The notes under the pieces are model-generated. The model saw only the letters and a program-made list of their open reading frames with translations. It did no database searches and was not told the DNA's origin. From an uncultured Oscillospiraceae bacterium (GTDB taxonomy: Bacteria; Bacillota; Clostridia; Oscillospirales; Ruminococcaceae), in assembly GCA_910579545.1 (NCBI GenBank), contig CAJTVI010000020.1, positions 1 to 35,455 of the forward strand: a stretch of 35,455 bases of DNA. The letters run 5' to 3'. Every line of letters starts with the position of its first letter. The stretch's first letter is position 1. The translations under genes and the position numbers were made by a program. This document shows positions 31,122-35,455 of the stretch, piece by piece.

Positions 31122-31280
31122 ATAAGAAAACAAAGCCGCCCATTCTGCTGGTCAGCCGCATCCGCTGCGTCAGAAAAGCTTGGAATCCACAAGGATTCCT
31201 TCGCTTCCCTTCCTTGCGGCTGCAGCCGCCCAGCGAATGGTCGGTGGATTGAATTTTGTTCGGAATCTTTGTTTTCTTAT
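31122..31280. mobile_element. Small inverted-repeat element, long form (159 bp)
   Basis: Perfect 14-bp terminal inverted repeats ATAAGAAAACAAAG (31122-31135) and complement (31267-31280). Compared in reverse complement, its ends match the 69-bp element at 14821-14889. It carries two copies of AGCCGCCCA (31134-31142 and 31224-31232) exactly 90 bp apart; loss of one copy plus the interval gives the short form. The interior also holds a hairpin (GGAATCC-ACAA-GGATTCC). It lies between two genes of one probable operon. No protein is encoded. Confidence 0.8.
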
Positions 31281-31343
31281 CTCACCGCCCCTTGGCGCAT
31301 GTTTTGTCTTGAAAAAACGATCCAAAAGGAGTGTAATAGAAGT

Positions 31344-32357
31344 ATGGCAATGATCAGGATCCTCGGGAAAAAGGAGATCGCCCAGGTCACCGACCTCAAA
31401 AAGGTCATCACCTGCGTGGAGGACGTCTACTGCCAAAAGGCAAAGGGGGAAACGGTGGTGTGGCCCACCACCTTTTACGAGTTCGACCCCGGCCATGCGG
31501 ATATGGACATCAAGTCGGGCTATCTCAAGGCATCGGGCATCTTTGGGCACAAGACCGTCTCCTGGTTTGGGGCCAACGGCGAAAAGGGCCTGCCCGAGCT
31601 GGCGGGGGCCATCATGGTGTTCAGCGCCCGCACCGGCATGCCGCTGGGCCTGCTGGACGGGGCCTATATCACCGGCATCCGCACCGGGGCGGCGGGGGCC
31701 ATCGGGGCAAGGTACCTGGCCCGCAGGGACTCGGAGCACCTCTTGGTGGTGGGCTCCGGCAACCAGGCGTTTTACCAGATCGCCGCCATGCTCACGGTTT
31801 TCCCGCAGCTCAAGCGGATCACGGTGGCAAACCCCCTCTCCCTCCAGTACGCGCAGCGGTTTGTGGACGCGCTCCCCGGCCGGCTTCAGCAGGAGCTGGG
31901 CATTGGCTGCACCGCCGCCCTCTCTGCGGTGCAAAGCCCGCAGGCGCCCCTGGCAGACAGCGACATCGTCATCACCGTCACCCCCTCCAAAACCCCGCTC
32001 ATCCAAAAGGAGTGGGTCAGGCCGGGCACCCATTTTTCCTGCATCGGCGCGGACGCCGAGGGCAAGGAGGAGCTCGACCCGCGGCTCATGGCAGGGGCAA
32101 GGATCTTTGTGGACGACAAGGTCCACTGTGTGGCGGCGGGCGAGGTGGAACTGCCCATCAAGGCGGGCGTCATCTCCGAGGCGGAGATCCTTGGCGAGAT
32201 CGGCCAGCTGATCCTGGGCCAAAAGCAGGGCCGTACCGCAGACAGCGAGATCACCATCTATGACGCCACCGGCATGGCCCTGCTGGACCTGGCGGCGGCA
32301 AAGGCGGCCCTGGACGCCGCAGAGGAGCGGCAGCTGGGCCAGACCGTGGAACTGTAA
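31344..32357 (+). CDS. Ornithine cyclodeaminase / mu-crystallin family protein
   Basis: 337 residues, normal family length. Substrate-binding residues of the family are visible: Lys in IFGHKTVS (near residue 69), the ITGIRTGAAGA segment with Arg and Thr (near 110), the NAD-binding VVGSGNQA (near 135) and GADAEGKEELD with the catalytic Asp (near 235). Members are ornithine cyclodeaminases, alanine dehydrogenases, ketimine or imino-acid reductases. The sequence does not settle which. The GGAG site lies 12 nt before this ATG; a second ATG two codons on is possible. The 159-bp element lies just upstream, and 15 bp separate it from the dehydratase gene. Confidence 0.92.
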   Translation: MAMIRILGKKEIAQVTDLKKVITCVEDVYCQKAKGETVVWPTTFYEFDPGHADMDIKSGYLKASGIFGHKTVSWFGANGEKGLPELAGAIMVFSARTGMPLGLLDGAYITGIRTGAAGAIGARYLARRDSEHLLVVGSGNQAFYQIAAMLTVFPQLKRITVANPLSLQYAQRFVDALPGRLQQELGIGCTAALSAVQSPQAPLADSDIVITVTPSKTPLIQKEWVRPGTHFSCIGADAEGKEELDPRLMAGARIFVDDKVHCVAAGEVELPIKAGVISEAEILGEIGQLILGQKQGRTADSEITIYDATGMALLDLAAAKAALDAAEERQLGQTVEL

Positions 32358-32372
32358 AGGAGGAACAAGGCC

Positions 32373-33341
32373 ATGGCATTTGGGTTTAAGGAGGTACAGG
32401 AGGCATACCAGCGCATCGCGCCCTATGTCCGCAAAACGCCGCTGGAGGAATCCTACTATCTGGGAAACGCCCCGCGCAGGGTCTTTTTTAAGCTGGAGAC
32501 CTTCCAGCGGGCCAAGAGCTTTAAGATACGCGGCGCGCTCAACAAGCTGCTCACCCTCACCCCGGAGGAGGCCGCCCGGGGGGTGGTCACCATCTCCTCG
32601 GGCAACCACGGCAGTTCGGTCAGCTACGCGGCGTCCCTGCTGGGCATCCAGACGGCACAGATCATCGTTCCCGAAACGGCGCCCCAAAGCAAGATCGACA
32701 AGATCCGGTATTTTGGCGGCCAGCCGCTGCTCATGGGCAAGGATTACGACGAGGCCCACGCCCTGGGCATGGACTATGTGCGCCAGCACGGCATGACCTA
32801 TATCGACCCCTACTACGACGACCCGCTGGTCTATGCGGGGCAGGGCACCATCGCGATCGAGATCCTAGAGCAAAACCCGGATATCGACACCATCCTGGTG
32901 CCCATCGGCGGCGGGGCGCTGCTCACCGGCATCGCGGTGGCCGCAAAGGCCATCAAGCCCTCGGTGCGGGTCATCGGGGTGCAGACCGAGGCCTGCCCCG
33001 CCATGATCCGCGCCTACGAGGACAACCAATTCTACCCCGATTTCCCCTGCGAAGGCTCCCTGTGCGACTCGCTGATAGGCGGCATCGGCGCGCTGAGCTA
33101 CCAGATGGCAAAGCACTATGTAAACGACCTGATCGCCGTGTCCGAGGAAACGATCGGCCGGGCGGTAAGCTTTATGGCCCGCAAGGAAAAGTACATCGTG
33201 GAGGCGGGCAGCTGCACCACGGTGGCGGCGGTGATGGACTGGCCCGAGCGGGTGGGCGGCAAAAACATCGCGCTGGTGCTCTCGGGCGGCAACATCGACG
33301 GCGAGGTCCTCTGCTCCCTCATGCAAAAATACCCCTGTTAA
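32373..33341 (+). CDS. Threonine/serine dehydratase-like PLP enzyme
   Basis: 322 residues, fold type II PLP enzyme. Schiff-base Lys51 in SFKIRGA, the phosphate-side SSGNHGS loop near residue 75, the glycine-rich PIGGGALLTG near 182 and LSGGNID near the C-terminus are all present. There is no C-terminal ACT regulatory domain, so it resembles catabolic threonine dehydratases, serine racemases and hydroxyaspartate dehydratases or the EutB-type enzymes rather than biosynthetic IlvA. Start supported by AAAGGAGG 10 nt upstream. With the aminotransferase and cyclodeaminase-like gene it forms an amino-acid conversion operon. Confidence 0.93.
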   Translation: MAFGFKEVQEAYQRIAPYVRKTPLEESYYLGNAPRRVFFKLETFQRAKSFKIRGALNKLLTLTPEEAARGVVTISSGNHGSSVSYAASLLGIQTAQIIVPETAPQSKIDKIRYFGGQPLLMGKDYDEAHALGMDYVRQHGMTYIDPYYDDPLVYAGQGTIAIEILEQNPDIDTILVPIGGGALLTGIAVAAKAIKPSVRVIGVQTEACPAMIRAYEDNQFYPDFPCEGSLCDSLIGGIGALSYQMAKHYVNDLIAVSEETIGRAVSFMARKEKYIVEAGSCTTVAAVMDWPERVGGKNIALVLSGGNIDGEVLCSLMQKYPC

Positions 33342-33354
33342 AGGGGTATACGCG

Positions 33355-33404
33355 GCGGCCGGGCCTGCGGCAGATCTGGGGCGATCCGCCGCAGGCCCGG
33401 CCGC
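33355..33404 (+). terminator. Large GC hairpin after the amino-acid operon
   Basis: 17-bp perfect stem GCGGCCGGGCCTGCGGC (33355-33371) with its complement (33388-33404), 16-nt loop. The tail TTCGC is not a T-run. A smaller hairpin ACCCCT/AGGGGT spans the dehydratase stop. Termination is likely but not certain. Confidence 0.6.
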
Positions 33405-33484
33405 TTCGCAGAGCGGGGCGCGCCCGCAGGTTGATAAAAAGTTGCTAAAATGTTGTCAAAAAACCCGCCGCCCCCGCCTCGCAA

Positions 33485-33520
33485 AAAGAAAGACAGCGGC
33501 AAATCTTACGATTTACCGCT
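33485..33520 (-). terminator. Terminator of the tRNA-fMet gene
   Basis: Minus strand: AGCGGTAAATC pairs with GATTTGCCGCT (33520-33510, 33505-33495; one G-T/A-C type mismatch), GTAA loop, followed by GTCTTTCTTTTT. It lies 9 bp past the tRNA 3' end. Confidence 0.82.
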
Positions 33521-33528
33521 GCTTTTGT

Positions 33529-33605
<77 letters not shown>

Positions 33606-33657
33606 CTATACGGCCCGCGCACAGCCGTGCGGGGGACGCTTTTTAAGGCGCTTGTTT

Positions 33658-33686
33658 ATAATACCACGGTGGGGCGGCATTGTCAA
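33658..33686 (-). promoter_or_regulatory. Promoter of tRNA-fMet
   Basis: Minus strand: -35 TTGACA (33686-33681), 17-bp spacer, -10 TATTAT (33663-33658). It starts about 50 bp upstream of the mature tRNA. Confidence 0.88.
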
Positions 33687-33783
33687 CAGTTTTTTGCGGC
33701 GGGCGGCAAACGGGCGGCCCCCCCGCCGCACAGGGCGGTCAGTAAACAGCGGCCAGTAAACGGCGGCCGGCAAGGGGGAACGC

Positions 33784-34413
33784 TCAGTCCACCGGCACTT
33801 CGCCCACGGCTGTAAGGTCGATTTCGGCCATGGGGTCGGCGGCCGGCTCGGCGGCGGGTTCAGCGGCGGCGGGCTCGGCGCCCTCGCCAAAGGCGGCGGC
33901 CGCGGCGGCCTCCTCCGGCGAGAGGGGCGCGGCGCTGGCCGCGGCGGTCTGCAGGCCGGTCACCTCGCCCGAGGGCTTTGCCAGCAGGTAGGCGCCGATC
34001 GGCTTTTCGCGGTAGACCAGCAGGATGGTGTACACCTTGTCCTCGCCCGAGGAGCGCCCGGGGCAGAGCAGGGTCCATTTTTCCACCGTCTTGCCCTTGT
34101 ACTTTTCCAGGCTCAGGCCGCTCTGGCGCACCACCTCGTCAAAGGCGGTAAAGCTGTCGTCCCACTTTTTGGGGATCTTGACCTTATCCACCGTGGCGCT
34201 GGTCAGGTCCACCTCAAAGCCATAGCCGCTGAAAAAGGTGCCGATGTCCTGGGTGGTCTCGATCTTGGCCGGGGCGGTCACGGCGGCGGAGGCCTCCACG
34301 CTGCCCCCCAAAAAGTGGTTGATGCCCACCACGGTGCCGGCCAGCGCCAGCCCGCAGACGGCCAGCGCCCCCAACTTGCGCAGGCCGGATTTGCTCAATG
34401 TTACCAAAAACAT
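33784..34413 (-). CDS. DUF4830-type membrane-anchored protein
   Basis: 209 residues: one N-terminal membrane helix (about 13-33) with the rest outside, then a globular domain (about 50-160). The pattern FFSGYGFEVDLTSATVDKVKIP, then the DEVVRQSGLSLEKYKGKTVEKWTL stretch and LLVYREKPIGAYL matches DUF4830 as I remember it. Function of that family is unknown. The C-terminal about 45 residues are Ala/Glu/Pro-rich and disordered. Start supported by GGAGGAGG 8 nt upstream. Single gene, divergent from mntP. Confidence 0.72.
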   Translation of the reverse strand: MFLVTLSKSGLRKLGALAVCGLALAGTVVGINHFLGGSVEASAAVTAPAKIETTQDIGTFFSGYGFEVDLTSATVDKVKIPKKWDDSFTAFDEVVRQSGLSLEKYKGKTVEKWTLLCPGRSSGEDKVYTILLVYREKPIGAYLLAKPSGEVTGLQTAAASAAPLSPEEAAAAAAFGEGAEPAAAEPAAEPAADPMAEIDLTAVGEVPVD

Positions 34414-34529
34414 GGTTCTGCCTCCTCCAAATCAAGATGGCGGTTTGCGTTGTTCATCGCCCCTTTTGCCCTATTTCTATTCTTTTGGGCGGGCTTTTAG
34501 CACCTTTTGGCGGGTTTTGTGCGCAAAAG

Positions 34530-34586
34530 GCGGCCGGGCCCCCTTTTTTGCCGCCCCCAAAAAAGAGGGGCGCGCAGCCCGGCCGC
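34530..34586. repeat. Inverted repeat in the DUF4830-mntP divergent region
   Basis: GCGGCCGGGC (34530-34539) and its perfect complement (34577-34586) enclose a second pairing of CCCCTTTTTT with AAAAAAGAGGGG. It is a potential cruciform or large hairpin. Whether it acts on mntP (promoter 34607) or the DUF4830 gene is not visible. The remainder of the 310-bp gap holds the mntP promoter only. Confidence 0.55.
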
Positions 34587-34606
34587 GCCAAAACCGCCGC
34601 CGGGCT

Positions 34607-34635
34607 TTGCAGGGCGGCCAGGGATGTGCTACAAT
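34607..34635 (+). promoter_or_regulatory. Promoter of mntP
   Basis: -35 TTGCAG (34607-34612), 17-bp spacer, -10 TACAAT (34630-34635). The leader of about 80 nt is too short for the yybP-ykoY manganese riboswitch often found upstream of mntP, and none of that riboswitch's conserved sequence is seen. Confidence 0.65.
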
Positions 34636-34723
34636 ACAAAAACACAACAAGGGCGGCGGCACATAAAAGCCCCGGCGTTTGGCGCGGGGCCGGGCCGCCG
34701 CCCGGGCTGGGAGGGATATTGCC

Positions 34724-35293
34724 ATGCGGCTGTGGGAGCTGTTTGTAATTGCGCTGGCGCTCTCGATGGACGCCTTTGCGGTATCGGTGTGCAAGGGGCT
34801 TTCGGCCGGGCGGTGCGGGCCGGGGGGCGCGGTGCGGTGCGGGCTGTGGTTCGGCGGCTTTCAGGCGCTGATGCCGCTGGCCGGCTTTGCGCTGGGGGTG
34901 CGCTTTGCGGGGCTGATCGAGCGCATCGACCACTGGGCCGCCTTTTTTCTGCTGGGGCTCATCGGGGCCAACATGGTGCGGGAGGCGGTTTGGGGCACCG
35001 AGGAGGCCGACGCCGCCCCGGCGGATTTTGGCCCGGCGGCCCTGCTGCCGCTGGCGGTGGCCACCAGCATCGACGCGCTGGCGGTGGGGGTCACCTTTGC
35101 CTTTTTGCAGGTGAACATCCTCAGGGCGGCCGGAATCATCGGCCTGGTCACCTTTGCGCTGAGCGCGGCGGGGGTTTGGGTCGGCGGGCGGTTTGGCGGG
35201 CGGTTCGGCCGCCCGGCCGGGCTGGCCGGCGGCCTTTTGCTCATCGCCATGGGCTGCAAGGTGCTGCTGGAGCACCTGGGCTTTTTGGGCTGA
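34724..35293 (+). CDS. mntP: Manganese efflux pump MntP
   Basis: 189 residues, six membrane helices arranged as two inverted halves. Each half begins with the family motif carrying the conserved acidic residue: ALSMDAFAVSVCKG (residues 9-22) and ATSIDALAVGVTFAF (near 112). MntP exports Mn2+ to prevent manganese toxicity. Start at MRLWEL chosen because GGGAGGG lies 9 nt upstream. Single gene with its own promoter. An inverted repeat GCGGCCCGCC/GGCGGGCCGC follows the stop but without a T-run. Confidence 0.94.
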   Translation: MRLWELFVIALALSMDAFAVSVCKGLSAGRCGPGGAVRCGLWFGGFQALMPLAGFALGVRFAGLIERIDHWAAFFLLGLIGANMVREAVWGTEEADAAPADFGPAALLPLAVATSIDALAVGVTFAFLQVNILRAAGIIGLVTFALSAAGVWVGGRFGGRFGRPAGLAGGLLLIAMGCKVLLEHLGFLG

Positions 35294-35346
35294 GCGGCCC
35301 GCCCGGCCTCCGGCCCCGCCCCCGGCAAGGGCGGCGGGCACACGGC

Positions 35347-35449
35347 GGGCCGCGGCCTTTCGCTGTGCTGCCGGTGTTCCGCAAAGCCCTCCGCCATCCG
35401 GGCCGCGGCCTTTCGCCGCGCTGCCGGGCAGCAAAGCCCCGCCCGGCAA
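35347..35449. repeat. 53-bp tandem repeat at the right end
   Basis: GGGCCGCGGCCTTTCGC and the following about 15 bp occur at 35347 and 35400 with two T/C differences; the second half of the unit (GCAAAGCCC) is also repeated. About 1.9 copies are visible before the window ends. Non-coding. Confidence 0.8.
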
Positions 35450-35455
35450 AATACC

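Noticed and set aside
34636..34723. yybP-ykoY manganese riboswitch upstream of mntP
   Set aside because: Expected from the gene, but the leader is only about 80 nt and lacks the conserved sequence.

Overview
The window is high-GC DNA that nevertheless uses classical Firmicutes signals: TTGACA/TATAAT promoters, strong AGGAGG ribosome-binding sites, GC-hairpin plus T-run terminators and a spoVAC-spoVAD-spoVAE spore operon. That combination points to a GC-rich, spore-forming member of the Clostridia, most likely an Oscillospiraceae/Ruminococcaceae-type gut anaerobe. This placement is inference; there is no 16S gene in the window. No phage, plasmid or CRISPR locus is visible.

Layout, left to right. 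Positions 1-4.6 kb (minus strand): a two-gene heterodimeric ABC exporter and a HIT-family hydrolase. 4.8-5.4 kb (plus): a YcxB-like membrane protein. 5.5-12.4 kb (minus): a GntR-controlled catabolic locus with a D-2-hydroxyacid dehydrogenase, a FadR-type GntR regulator, and a TRAP transporter (dctP, dctQ, dctM) with an iron-type alcohol dehydrogenase inserted between dctP and dctQ. 12.9-14.5 kb (minus): an acyltransferase-3 membrane protein coupled to an XRE-AbrB regulator. 14.9-16.8 kb (minus): spoVAE, spoVAD, spoVAC. 17.1-18.7 kb: an unknown small protein and a zinc-ribbon membrane protein. 19.1-23.7 kb (plus): prmA, a frameshifted rsmE, a Ser/Gly-rich lipoprotein, and hflK-hflC. 23.9-26.8 kb (minus): PTS enzyme I and a patatin-like lipase. 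27.2-29.4 kb: a zinc-ribbon membrane protein and a cardiolipin synthase-type phospholipase D. 30.0-33.3 kb (plus): a three-gene amino-acid operon (PLP aminotransferase, ornithine cyclodeaminase-like protein, threonine dehydratase-like protein) behind a structured leader. 33.5-35.3 kb: initiator tRNA-fMet, a DUF4830-type protein, and the Mn exporter MntP.

The most unusual content is non-coding. (1) The leader of the aminotransferase operon (about 29835-29957) folds into a nested three-helix domain. Its closing strand can alternatively pair with the Shine-Dalgarno region, which is the layout of a riboswitch or attenuator; I do not recognise the class. (2) The GntR locus has four related operator-like sites at three promoter regions. 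Both of its mapped promoters open into long leaders filled with tandem repeats (a 14-bp degenerate array, a 30-bp array and a 49-bp array). (3) Two families of small dispersed inverted-repeat elements occur twice each: a 145-bp element at 18861 and 29555, and a 69/159-bp element at 14821 and 31122. The short copy of the second family equals the long copy minus one exact unit between 9-bp direct repeats. (4) Unrelated short tandem duplications are frequent in intergenic DNA and in some cases have extended protein C-termini (GntR, PTS enzyme I).
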